Assembly: GCA_035456105.1 (NCBI GenBank)
Contig: DATIDV010000017.1
Location: 1-64,000 of the forward strand
Direction: 5' to 3'
Length of the DNA: 64,000 bases
Source of the DNA: Viridibacterium sp035456105
Lineage (GTDB): Bacteria; Pseudomonadota; Gammaproteobacteria; Burkholderiales; Rhodocyclaceae
The translations under genes and the position numbers were made by a program. Below, one piece after another: positions 48,125-57,208 of this stretch. Every line of letters begins with the position of its first letter. The stretch's first letter is position 1. The notes beneath the pieces are model-generated. The model was not told where the DNA came from. It ran no database searches and saw only the letters and a program-made list of their open reading frames with translations.

Positions 48125-50416
48125 GTGAAATCCGCCGCTCGCGAGCCCAGCGCCCCCATAACGTTGCAGCCTGCCGTCGCGCTGGTTCAGGCCAACGATG
48201 ACACGGCCCCGGCCGATGCCGAACTGGCCTCGAACGAAGCCATCGAATTCTCGCGCCTGCGCCTGCAGGCCTCGCGTTACCTCAAACCCGAAGATGTGGA
48301 ACGGCTGGAAGCGGCCTTCCAGATGTCGGTGCGCGCCCACGCCGGGCAGTTCCGCATCAGCGGCGATCCGTACGTTTCGCATCCGCTGGCCGTCGCCGAA
48401 ATCCTTGCCCAGTGGCATCTTGATGCACATGCACTGATCGGCGGCCTGCTGCACGATGTGATGGAAGACTGCGACATCACGAAGGACGATATCGCCAATG
48501 AGTTCGGCAAGATCGCAGCTGATCTCGTTGATGGCGTATCGAAACTTGATCGCATTGAATTCCGCTCCTATGAAGAAGCCCAGGCCGAGAACTACCGCAA
48601 GATGTTCCTGGCCATGGCGCGCGATGTGCGCGTCATCCTCATCAAGCTCGCCGACCGTCTGCACAATATGCGCACGCTCGGTGCTGTGCGCCCGGACAAG
48701 CGCCGCCGCATTGCCCGCGAGACGCTGGAAATCTACGCGCCAATCGCCAACCGGCTTGGCCTGAATACGCTCTACCGCGAACTACAGGAGCTGTCCTTCA
48801 AGAACAGCTATCCGATGCGCTATCGCGTGCTGACCAAGGCGCTCAAGGAATCGCGCGGCGATCGTCGCGAAGTCGTGGCGCGGCTGATGAGCAGCATTCA
48901 GGAACGCCTGCCGGCGTGGAACGTGGACGCCGAAGTGTATGGGCGCGAGAAGCACCTGTTCGGCATCTACCGCAAAATGGTCGAGAAGCGTCTGTCGCTG
49001 TCGCAGGTGCTCGACATTTATGGCTTCCGCATACTTGTGAATGACTTGCCGAGTTGCTATCTGGCACTCGGCGCTTTGCACGAGTTGTACAAACCCGTGC
49101 CCGGCAAGTTTAAGGACTACATCGCCATTCCCAAGGCGAACGGCTACCAGTCGATCCACACCACCATCATCGGCCCGATGGGCATGCCGGTGGAAGTGCA
49201 GATCCGCACCGTCGACATGCACACGGTCGCGGAGAGCGGTGTCGCCTCGCACTGGCTGTATAAGGACGACACGCAGTCGCTGTCCGACCTGCAACGCAAA
49301 ACGCATAACTGGCTGCAGTCGCTGCTCGAACTACAGACCGCTTCGGGTGACTCCAGCGAGTTTCTCGAGCACGTGAAGATCGACCTGTTCCCCGGCGACG
49401 TGTTCATCTTCTCGCCCAAGGGCAAGATCTACAACCTGCCACGCGGCGCTACCTCGGTGGACTTCGCCTACGCCGTGCACACCGACATCGGCAACTGCTG
49501 CGTTGCCTGCCGCATCAACGGCGAGCTGCTGCCGCTGCGCACCGAGCTGAAGAATGGCGACCAGGTGGAAATTGTCACCGCCGGTCACGCCAGCCCGAAT
49601 CCTGCATGGCTATCGTATGTGCGCACCGGCAAGGCTCGCGCCGAGATTCGCCACTTTCTCAAGAGCGCTCAGCAGGAAGAAGCGTCGAGCCTTGGCGAGC
49701 GTCTGCTGGTGCAAGCCCTGCGGCCGCATGGTTACGTTCTTGCCGACATTGGCACGACAGCCTGGGACAAGCTGCTCAAGGAAAACGGCATCAAGCAACG
49801 CGATGACCTCCTCACTGACATAGGTCTGGGCAAACGCCTGGCGGCAGTCGTGGCGCGCCGACTGCAAGACCTGCAAGCGGGTCTCACAGCGAATGCTGTC
49901 GAAGGTGAAGTCGCCAAGCCGCGCAACAGCAGCCCGATCCTGATCCACGGCGGCGAAGGCATGGCCGTGCAGATGGCACGCTGCTGTCGGCCGATTCCGG
50001 GCGACCCGATTGTCGGCATGATTCGCAAGGGCCAAGGCCTCGAAGTGCACGTCAATGACTGTCCGGTGCTGACGCGCAACCACTCTGTGGATCGCGACCG
50101 CTGGATCGACGTGGAATGGGAGCTGGGTACCGAGCGCATGTTCGACGTCACCATTCGCGTCCTCGTCGAACATCGTCGTGGCGTGCTGGCGCGCGTGGCC
50201 GCAGCGATTGCCGATCAGGAATCGAACATCCAGTCCGTCGCCATGGACAGCGAGCGCGGTCCGCACAACATCATCAACTTTGTCTTGCAGGTGCATAACC
50301 GCCTGCATCTGGCGCGTATCATGCGGGCCGTGCGACGCATCCCGGAAGTGGTGCGCATCAACCGCATCCGCGCCGACAAACCGGCGGACAAGCCTGCCGC
50401 CGAACGCAAGAACTGA
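48125..50416 (+). CDS. spoT: Bifunctional (p)ppGpp synthetase/hydrolase SpoT
   Basis: A 763-residue RelA/SpoT homologue. HD hydrolase domain with 'YVSHPLAVAEILA' and 'ALIGGLLHDVMEDC' (His/Asp metal site) near residues 80-120, synthetase domain with 'KHLFGIYRKM' and 'GYQSIHTTIIGPMGMPVEVQIRT' near 280-365, TGS domain ('VFIFSPKGKIYNLPRGATSVDFAYAVHT') near 425, C-terminal ACT domain ('VRVLVEHRRGVLARVAAAIADQESNI'). The intact HD box suggests active hydrolysis. Start is a GTG at 48125; the ~40-residue leader is Ala/Pro-rich and not conserved in the family. Confidence 0.95.
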   Translation: MKSAAREPSAPITLQPAVALVQANDDTAPADAELASNEAIEFSRLRLQASRYLKPEDVERLEAAFQMSVRAHAGQFRISGDPYVSHPLAVAEILAQWHLDAHALIGGLLHDVMEDCDITKDDIANEFGKIAADLVDGVSKLDRIEFRSYEEAQAENYRKMFLAMARDVRVILIKLADRLHNMRTLGAVRPDKRRRIARETLEIYAPIANRLGLNTLYRELQELSFKNSYPMRYRVLTKALKESRGDRREVVARLMSSIQERLPAWNVDAEVYGREKHLFGIYRKMVEKRLSLSQVLDIYGFRILVNDLPSCYLALGALHELYKPVPGKFKDYIAIPKANGYQSIHTTIIGPMGMPVEVQIRTVDMHTVAESGVASHWLYKDDTQSLSDLQRKTHNWLQSLLELQTASGDSSEFLEHVKIDLFPGDVFIFSPKGKIYNLPRGATSVDFAYAVHTDIGNCCVACRINGELLPLRTELKNGDQVEIVTAGHASPNPAWLSYVRTGKARAEIRHFLKSAQQEEASSLGERLLVQALRPHGYVLADIGTTAWDKLLKENGIKQRDDLLTDIGLGKRLAAVVARRLQDLQAGLTANAVEGEVAKPRNSSPILIHGGEGMAVQMARCCRPIPGDPIVGMIRKGQGLEVHVNDCPVLTRNHSVDRDRWIDVEWELGTERMFDVTIRVLVEHRRGVLARVAAAIADQESNIQSVAMDSERGPHNIINFVLQVHNRLHLARIMRAVRRIPEVVRINRIRADKPADKPAAERKN

Positions 50417-50448
50417 ATCCGATCACTTACTGAAGCAGCGAAACAATC

Positions 50449-50637
50449 ATGGCCATCTACGAATCCGAACACACCAAATTCATGCGCGAATGGATGGATG
50501 CTCATCCCGAAGAGCGTGAAGAACAGCGCAAGGGCCGCGCAATGTGGTGGGATAAGCCACAGGAGCTCGCCACGTTGAAAGCGCAGCGCGAGTCGCAGGT
50601 CGCACAGAAGGCCTATCCCTACCAGAGCGAAGTCTGA
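50449..50637 (+). CDS. DUF3460 family protein
   Basis: A 62-residue protein beginning MAIYESEHTKFMREWMDAHP, with 'RKGRAMWWDKPQEL' in the middle; both are hallmarks of the small DUF3460 family found mainly in betaproteobacteria. Function unknown. Located just after spoT, the usual setting. Confidence 0.9.
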   Translation: MAIYESEHTKFMREWMDAHPEEREEQRKGRAMWWDKPQELATLKAQRESQVAQKAYPYQSEV

Positions 50638-50722
50638 CTTCGACAACCTAGCCGAGGGCGCAGGCACCGCGCCCCAGCATCGTCAATCGGCGCTTGTCCG
50701 CTACTGAGTCGCCGCAACCTGC

Positions 50723-52114
50723 ATGCACTATCCCCGCCTCGCCATCGTTGACCTGGAAACCACAGGGGCGGACCCGACACGGGATCGCATTACGGAAATC
50801 GCCATTCTCATCACGGAAGGCGACACGCTGATCGAGCAGTGGTCCACATTGATCAATCCAGGCATGCCGATTCCCTGGCGCATCCAGGACCTGATCGGCA
50901 TCAGCGACGAGATGGTGGCCGACGCCCCCTGCTTTGCCGATGTTGCGGCACTCGTACGACAACGCCTCAGCGAGGCCATATTCGTTGCGCATAATGTGCG
51001 CTTCGACTACAACTTCCTCCGTGCCGCCTTCGAGCAACTCGGCGAGAGCTTCCACGCGCCGGCCCTGTGTTCGGTGAAATTCTCGCGTGCCCTGTATCCA
51101 CAATTCCCGCGGCACGGGCTCGACGCCATCATCGAACGCCATGGCTATGCCATTTCCTCGCGCCATCGCGCGCTGGATGACGCGCAAGTCGTGTGGCAAT
51201 TCCTGCAAGAAAGCCGTCGCGACCAGCCTGTCGAAGCCATCACGCGTGCCTGGTCGCGCGCGCTATCGGACACGCCGCAGCCACGCCTGCCCGCAGGCGA
51301 TCTGGAAGCGCTTCCTGAATGCGCCGGTGTCTTCGTGTTCCGTAATGCGCACGGCCACGCAATTGAAATAGGCCGCTCGCGCAATCTGCGCGCCGATGTG
51401 CTGGGCCTGTTCACTTCGCGCAAGGCCGATGCACGCACCAAGAAACGTACGGCTGGCGTGCAGCATGTGGAAACTTTCCCTACAGCGGGCGAGCTGGATG
51501 CTTTGCTCAAGGAGTTGCAAGTCGCCCGTAATGAGCCCCGCCTCAAGCCACGACAGGAGGCGGCATGGGGCTGGCGTGTCAATCTGCAGGGCGAACCCTT
51601 GCTGCAATTGCAGGAACTGAGCGCCAGTGATCCGCTTGGCTGGGGCGATACTTTCGGTTGCCTGCGCGGCGAGCTCGAAGCGAAGAAGTTATTACGCGAT
51701 CTCGTCGCCAAGAATCGGCTATGCCCGCGTCGCCTTGGCCTGGAGCTGGGCAGCGGAACATGCCATTCACATGCCCTGGGCAAATGCCTCGGCGTCTGTG
51801 CAGGCAAGGAGACTGCCGCCCAACACGATCTGCGTCTGCTGGCGGCGCTCAGCGGTCTGAAGCTGCGCGCGTGGCCGTATGCGGGCCCGACCATTTTTGC
51901 CGAGCATGACGACGCCCATTCACGCTCCGCTTTTCACGTATTCGATCATTGGTGCCACCTCGGCTCCTTCGACACGCATGCGGAAGCCATCACATGCATG
52001 GCGCAGCCCGAGCGTCGCTTCGACGCCGAGAAATACCGACTATTGCAGCGCTGGCTGACACAGCCTGGTCATGGCGACAATGCCAGCCAGGGCGTCTTGT
52101 TCTCTGGGCAGTGA
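50723..52114 (+). CDS. DnaQ-like 3'-5' exonuclease fused to a GIY-YIG/UvrC-like domain
   Basis: A 463-residue protein. N-terminal DEDDh exonuclease (about 1-170): 'AIVDLETTGADPTRDRITEIA' (exo I), 'IFVAHNVRFDYNFLRAAFE' (exo II), 'SSRHRALDDAQVVWQFL' (exo III with His/Asp). The second part begins 'ALPECAGVFVFRNAHGHAIEIGRSRNLRADVL', matching UvrC/Cho GIY-YIG nucleases, followed by 'ELQVARNEPRLKP' as in UvrC N-terminal regions, then a C-terminal domain with four Cys ('NRLCPRRLGLELGSGTCHSH'). Probably a repair-linked nuclease. Its stop is 1 nt from the convergent kinase gene. Confidence 0.86.
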   Translation: MHYPRLAIVDLETTGADPTRDRITEIAILITEGDTLIEQWSTLINPGMPIPWRIQDLIGISDEMVADAPCFADVAALVRQRLSEAIFVAHNVRFDYNFLRAAFEQLGESFHAPALCSVKFSRALYPQFPRHGLDAIIERHGYAISSRHRALDDAQVVWQFLQESRRDQPVEAITRAWSRALSDTPQPRLPAGDLEALPECAGVFVFRNAHGHAIEIGRSRNLRADVLGLFTSRKADARTKKRTAGVQHVETFPTAGELDALLKELQVARNEPRLKPRQEAAWGWRVNLQGEPLLQLQELSASDPLGWGDTFGCLRGELEAKKLLRDLVAKNRLCPRRLGLELGSGTCHSHALGKCLGVCAGKETAAQHDLRLLAALSGLKLRAWPYAGPTIFAEHDDAHSRSAFHVFDHWCHLGSFDTHAEAITCMAQPERRFDAEKYRLLQRWLTQPGHGDNASQGVLFSGQ

Positions 52115-52115
52115 T

Positions 52116-54128
52116 TCAGGCGATCTCGCTGTCTTCCACGCCCGCAGTCTCGCCGCTGCCGCGCCGCGGCGCACGTAATGGCATGCGTAACGTGAAGCTC
52201 GTGCCGAAATCCGGTTCACTATCGACGCTTATTTCACCGCCCAGGACGCCCGTCACGATGTTGTGCGCGATGTTTAGCCCGAGGCCAGAGCCGCGCTTGC
52301 CGAGCTTGGTGGTGAAGAAGGGATCGAAGATCTTGTTGAGGTGCGCCGGGTTTATACCCACACCATCATCGGTACACCTGAACGTGACAAAGGCGTCATC
52401 CGCCTCGGCCGTCAGGCGAACGATGCCGCGTTCGCGGCCGTCGAATGCGTGCAGCAAGGTGTTGTTGAGCAGATTGGTGACAACCTGGCCGAACGGGCCC
52501 GGATAGCTGTCGAGCCAGATGGCTTCGGGGATTTCTTCCTCGATGACGTACTGTGTCTTACGAAAGGTCGGCTGCACCGTCACGACAATTTCGCGCACCA
52601 CTTCGCGCAGGGAGAAACTGCGCCGCTGCGAGCTGGTCTGATCGACCGCCACCTGTTTGAAGCTGGCGATGAGCTCACCGGCCACGACGAGATTGCGCAC
52701 CAGGATGTCCGCCGCGGATTCCGTCTCGGTGACGAAGTTTTCCAGCGTCGAACGCTTGAGCCCGGCCACCATGCCCAGGCGAAAATCCTTGCCGATATCG
52801 CGCAGGGTGCTAGCCACCATCAGGCTGTTGCCGATGGGCGTATTGAGTTCATGTGCAATGCCCGCTACCAGGGAGCCGAGGGCAGCCAGTTTTTCGGACT
52901 GAACCAGCTCGGTGTGCGTGCGTTGCAGGCGCCCCACCGCCGTTTCGAGCTCATGATTAGCATCTGCCAGCGCGCGCGTGCGCTCGACGACGCGCTGCTC
53001 CAGCGACAGGTTGAGTTCTTCTACCTTGCGCTGCGCAGCCCGCAGCGGCGAGATATCCACCACAGCGGCGAGAATGCAGGGCTCGTCCATCTGCAGGATC
53101 CGTAGATGGATCTGGCAGTCGACGACAGTACCATCCCGCTTCTGCAGGCGTACCTCATAGTCGTCGACCCGTCCCTCCGTCTCGAGGAGCGCATGAAGCT
53201 CTTTCCGGTCCCTTGGGTCGACAAAGAACTTGAGGCTCTCGGACGTCGCACCGATCATGTCCTCTGCCGCCATGCCCAGTTCGGAGGCCAGAGCACTATT
53301 GACGTCGAGATAGCTTGCGTCTGCCAGACGCATTAATGCCAGGGGAATAGGCGACTGATGGAACAGCAATGAGAACTTCTGCTCGCTGTCGCGCAGAGCT
53401 TCTTCAACCTTGGTGCGTTCACGCAGGTCAAGCTCCAGCGCCAGATTCTTCTGTTCGAGCGAGGCAATCAGCCCCTTGAGCGCGCGCCGCGTGATTTCAA
53501 GTTGTGATTCGACCTCGCCGATTTCGTCGCGACGCAAAGCTACGATCGGATCATTCAAATCGCCGCGTGCCAGACGTGCGGCTTCCCGCGCGAGGCGCTG
53601 CAGGGGAAATGAAATGCGCTTGTGCAGCACAGCGAGGATCAACAGGATGCTGCCGACGATCTGGATCAGCATGGTGCTGCCGAGTGCCAGTAACTGGCCA
53701 CGCAACTGCTGAACGAAAGGCTCTTCGGTAATCTCAAGCCGCACGCGGCCGATTTCCTCACCGCGATGTGCGACCACCTTCACGATGGCATGCACGTTGG
53801 CGACGCCCCGGCGCGACACACGCTCGGCAAATGCGAATCTGCCGTGCTGCAGGTCCTGCACCTCGATGCTCACCACGGCAGGATCGTCAGCCACGGCTTC
53901 GACCAGGGTGCGTGCGCTATCGACGTCCAGAGCCCACAGACTTTCGCGCACGCCAAGCGCAACGACACTCGCTTCTCGCGCCAGCACCTCGTTGATATTC
54001 TCGCCAAGGCGCCGATAGAGCTGGCGCGCCTGATGCGCGCCGATCAGCGTGGCTGGCAGCGTGACGCCCAGCAACACCGCAGCCACGATGGCGCGCCGAA
54101 CTGTCAGGCCTGACAGTGAACCGCCCAT
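52116..54128 (-). CDS. Membrane sensor histidine kinase with HAMP and PAS
   Basis: A 670-residue hybrid-free kinase. Transmembrane helices about 11-30 and 150-172, a periplasmic sensor between, HAMP about 175-230, PAS about 255-380, coiled coil, then the dimerisation box 'LVAGIAHELNTPIGNSLMVA' (phospho-His about 425) and HATPase motifs 'NLLNNTLLHAF', 'DDGVGINPAHLNKIFDPFFTTK' and 'GSGLGLNIAHNIV'. Downstream gene of a two-gene unit with the response regulator-EAL protein at 54194. Confidence 0.92.
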   Translation of the reverse strand: MGGSLSGLTVRRAIVAAVLLGVTLPATLIGAHQARQLYRRLGENINEVLAREASVVALGVRESLWALDVDSARTLVEAVADDPAVVSIEVQDLQHGRFAFAERVSRRGVANVHAIVKVVAHRGEEIGRVRLEITEEPFVQQLRGQLLALGSTMLIQIVGSILLILAVLHKRISFPLQRLAREAARLARGDLNDPIVALRRDEIGEVESQLEITRRALKGLIASLEQKNLALELDLRERTKVEEALRDSEQKFSLLFHQSPIPLALMRLADASYLDVNSALASELGMAAEDMIGATSESLKFFVDPRDRKELHALLETEGRVDDYEVRLQKRDGTVVDCQIHLRILQMDEPCILAAVVDISPLRAAQRKVEELNLSLEQRVVERTRALADANHELETAVGRLQRTHTELVQSEKLAALGSLVAGIAHELNTPIGNSLMVASTLRDIGKDFRLGMVAGLKRSTLENFVTETESAADILVRNLVVAGELIASFKQVAVDQTSSQRRSFSLREVVREIVVTVQPTFRKTQYVIEEEIPEAIWLDSYPGPFGQVVTNLLNNTLLHAFDGRERGIVRLTAEADDAFVTFRCTDDGVGINPAHLNKIFDPFFTTKLGKRGSGLGLNIAHNIVTGVLGGEISVDSEPDFGTSFTLRMPLRAPRRGSGETAGVEDSEIA

Positions 54129-54193
54129 GCGTTCAATCCTTCCCGGAATGGATTAGCGCCTTGATCTGCTTGCGCACTGTCGTGACGGCACGA

Positions 54194-56428
54194 TCACGCT
54201 TTCCGCGCCGAGAGCCATTCGACCAGCATGCGTACTTCCATCGGTCGCGCGTAGAAGTAGCCCTGAGCCTCGTCACAGCCCATGCTCTTGAGCGCATCGG
54301 CCTGCTCCTGCACCTCCACCCCCTCGGCAATCACGGAGAAACCGAGTTTCTGCCCGAGCTGGATGACCAGTTCAGGAATGCGCCGCGCACGGTCATGCGA
54401 ACAGATGTCGTTGATGAAGGCACGGTCGATTTTCAGGCGATCGATATTCAGACGCTGCAGATACGAGAGCGACGAAAAACCGGTACCGAAGTCGTCAAGC
54501 GCAATGCGTACGCCGAGCGCCTTGATCTGGTCGAGCATGCGGCTGATGAAGTCAGCCTCTTCCATCGCCACCGATTCGGTGATTTCCAGCTCGACAAAGC
54601 CGGGGTCGGCACCGCTGTCGCTCAGAGCCATCGACAAGGAGGAGAGAAATTTCGGATGCCGCAGCTGTATGACAGAGACATTGATGCCGACGCGCAGCTG
54701 GCCGAAGCCATGTCGCGCCAGCTCGGCCTGCTGGAAACAGGCCATGCGCATGACCCAGTCGCCGATCTTGACGATCATGCCGGAGTGCTCGGCAATCGGA
54801 ATGAAACGGTCCGGCGGAATGAGCTGGCCATCTTCGGTGCGCCAGCGCAGCAGCGCCTCGATACCGCAGACCTTGCCACTGCTTAGTTCAAGCTGCGGCT
54901 GGTACACCAGGAACAGGCGCTGCCGCTCGATGGCATGGCGTAAGGCCTGCAGCAGGCGCACCCGCTCGCGGATGTCGACTGCCATGTCTCGGGTGTAGAA
55001 GCTGTACTCGCCGCGATTGCCGGTCTTGGCGCGCCGCAAGGCGATATTTGCGCCCTTCACGGCGTCTATGCCATTGCCATCAATATCAGCAAGGTGCGCA
55101 ACGCCGATGGTCACGGTCAGCATCATCTCCTGACCATCGATGAGAAAGGGGTCACTGAACAGCGCCAGCAAGTGTGCGGGCATCAGGTCTTCGACGAGCC
55201 CCAGCGCAGCAAAAGTGTCGCCCGAGATACGCGAGAGCTGGCAACGGCTACCCAGAGCAGCGAGCAGGCGCTGCGCCACGGCGCGCAGCAACTGGTCGCC
55301 GAAAGCGTGACCGAGTGCGTCGTTGGCTTCAGCGAAATGATCGATATCGATCAGCGCCAGCGTATAGCGCGCACTGTCCTGCGCACCAAGACGTTGATCG
55401 AGTTGTTCAATCAGACTCAGCCGGTTCGGCAGCGAAGTCAGCTGATCGGTGTACGCGTGATTGTGCAGTCGCGCGAACAGCAAGGTGTTGTCGAGCCCGA
55501 CTGCGATGTTTGCGCACAGCAGATCGACGAGCGCACGGCTGTCGGCGTCGATGGGCGTGCCGGCATCGATGAACGCCACCAGGCGACAGCGCTCGCGGCC
55601 GAGGAGGAACAACACCGAACCGGTCGGCGTATAACTGTTCCGCTCAGTCTCCACGCAATTCAGCACGGCGTCGCGCACCGCCAGATCATCAAGCTCGACC
55701 AAAGAACGATTGGCGTGGTCCGCATAACGCCCCGCCGCTGCGATGACGACGATGCCATCATGCCCACCATACTGGCTGGGCACGTACTGGGCGCAGATCA
55801 GGCCATCCGCTTGTGCGCCGAGCAATTCGGCAAGACGCTCGATGGCGCCTGCCGCGAATTCGTGAATGCCCGACAAGGCCATCAGTTCGCTGGTCCAGCG
55901 CACCACACTGTCGAGCGAGCGCCGGTTGCGGTTGATGGAGTGGATCTGGTCGTAGGAACGGATCGCAGAGGTCAGCGAGGTGAACAGCTTGGTACGCGTG
56001 AGTTCCGACTTGGTCTTGTAGTCGTTGATGTCGTAATCGCGGATGGCCTGCATCTCGGGCGCGTATCCAGGCTGACCGGTGCGCAGGATGATGCGTGTCT
56101 CGCGCAATTGCAGCTCGTCGCGGATGATGCGGACCAGACGCAGACCCGCGTCATCCTGCTCCATGACCACGTCGAGCACGACGACGGCGATGTCGGTTTC
56201 CTGCAGCAAAAGGGCCTGGGCACTCGCTGCGGAATTGGCATGAAAAAACTGCAGGGGCCGATCGAGGACGAGCACGTCACGCAGCGCAAATTCCGTTGCC
56301 GCGTGCACGTCAGGATCATCATCGACGATCAGGACGCGCCAAGGCGCAACTTGCGTGCGCTCGAGCGTCAGCGATGTGCCATCCGGCACATCGTCGTCGG
56401 TGAACTGCAGCTCATCATCGTCGGACAT
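54194..56428 (-). CDS. Response regulator with DUF3369/GAF, degenerate GGDEF and EAL domain
   Basis: A 744-residue protein. Receiver about 30-155 (phospho-Asp in 'VVVLDVVMEQDDAG'); DUF3369 (GAF-like) about 165-310; GGDEF-like about 325-465, with SGDTF in place of GGDEF and no I-site, so no cyclase activity is expected; EAL domain about 485-735, with EALLRW near residue 523 and DDFGTG near 643, so c-di-GMP hydrolysis is likely. SD AAGGAG before the ATG. It is first in an operon with the histidine kinase at 52116, the probable phosphodonor. Confidence 0.92.
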   Translation of the reverse strand: MSDDDELQFTDDDVPDGTSLTLERTQVAPWRVLIVDDDPDVHAATEFALRDVLVLDRPLQFFHANSAASAQALLLQETDIAVVVLDVVMEQDDAGLRLVRIIRDELQLRETRIILRTGQPGYAPEMQAIRDYDINDYKTKSELTRTKLFTSLTSAIRSYDQIHSINRNRRSLDSVVRWTSELMALSGIHEFAAGAIERLAELLGAQADGLICAQYVPSQYGGHDGIVVIAAAGRYADHANRSLVELDDLAVRDAVLNCVETERNSYTPTGSVLFLLGRERCRLVAFIDAGTPIDADSRALVDLLCANIAVGLDNTLLFARLHNHAYTDQLTSLPNRLSLIEQLDQRLGAQDSARYTLALIDIDHFAEANDALGHAFGDQLLRAVAQRLLAALGSRCQLSRISGDTFAALGLVEDLMPAHLLALFSDPFLIDGQEMMLTVTIGVAHLADIDGNGIDAVKGANIALRRAKTGNRGEYSFYTRDMAVDIRERVRLLQALRHAIERQRLFLVYQPQLELSSGKVCGIEALLRWRTEDGQLIPPDRFIPIAEHSGMIVKIGDWVMRMACFQQAELARHGFGQLRVGINVSVIQLRHPKFLSSLSMALSDSGADPGFVELEITESVAMEEADFISRMLDQIKALGVRIALDDFGTGFSSLSYLQRLNIDRLKIDRAFINDICSHDRARRIPELVIQLGQKLGFSVIAEGVEVQEQADALKSMGCDEAQGYFYARPMEVRMLVEWLSARKA

Positions 56429-56586
56429 ACCGCTCCTTCACCACACCCTCGCAAAGGCACACACAACCGCGCGCATCATGCCACGATTGCCACTTCCGGA
56501 TGAGGCGGAAAGAGCCCGGCAAAACGGCCAGAGGAAAGCACTGAATCCGTCCGGGCCAGCCCTGTCCCTGCACGCTGGACCCGACA

Positions 56587-57108
56587 TCAGGCCAGTGGTT
56601 CCAGATGACGATAGGCGCCGGAAAAGTACAGCAGGGGCTCAGATTCGAACCGCTCGAAACGCAACACCTCGCTGAGAAACACCAGGTGATCACCCCCATC
56701 ATGCCGCACCGTATTGCGCACTTCGAAATGAGCGCAGCAGTCGCGCAGCAAGGGGACGCCACCGATGCCTTCGTCCCAGTCCAGCCCGTTGAAACGGTCA
56801 GGCGTCTTGCCCGCAAACAGGCGCGACAGCTGCACCTGGTCAGCGGCGAGTACGTTGACGGCGTAATGCTGGCAGTGTTCGAAGGCGTCGCGCTGGGCAA
56901 GGTGACGCGACAGGCTCCACACAATCATCGGCGGCGCCAGCGATACGGCATTGAAGGAATTAACGGTCAGCCCGACCGGCGAACCATCGGCTGCACGTGT
57001 CGTCATGACGGTAATGCCTGTGGCAAACATGCCAAGCGCACGCCGAAAGGCCTGTGTATCAAAAGCCTGCGTATCGACTCGCTGTTGCTCAGAGGAGGCT
57101 TGCTGCAT
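56587..57108 (-). CDS. Flavin reductase-like domain protein (NAD(P)H:FMN reductase)
   Basis: A 173-residue protein. 'FRRALGMFATGITVMTTRAADGSPVGLTVNSFNAVSLAPPMIVWS' is the flavin reductase family N-terminus; 'HVDGGDHLVFLSEVLRF'-type residues follow. Family members supply reduced FMN to monooxygenases (HpaC, RutF). No partner monooxygenase in the window. Start ATG 57108 chosen because upstream residues are unlike the family; no clear SD. Confidence 0.88.
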   Translation of the reverse strand: MQQASSEQQRVDTQAFDTQAFRRALGMFATGITVMTTRAADGSPVGLTVNSFNAVSLAPPMIVWSLSRHLAQRDAFEHCQHYAVNVLAADQVQLSRLFAGKTPDRFNGLDWDEGIGGVPLLRDCCAHFEVRNTVRHDGGDHLVFLSEVLRFERFESEPLLYFSGAYRHLEPLA

Positions 57109-57208
57109 CGAGGAGGGGCGCCACAAGGGCGGCAGATAAAGACCGGCAATTATCGGGGGCTTTGCCGTCCAAGTCGAGCAAGGGCTGGCAAATGACAACA
57201 AACGCCGC

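Noticed and set aside
55094..56503. 469-codon plus-strand open frame opposite the response regulator-EAL gene
   Set aside because: High GC gives long antisense frames; the minus-strand protein has REC, GGDEF-like and EAL motifs, while this one has none.
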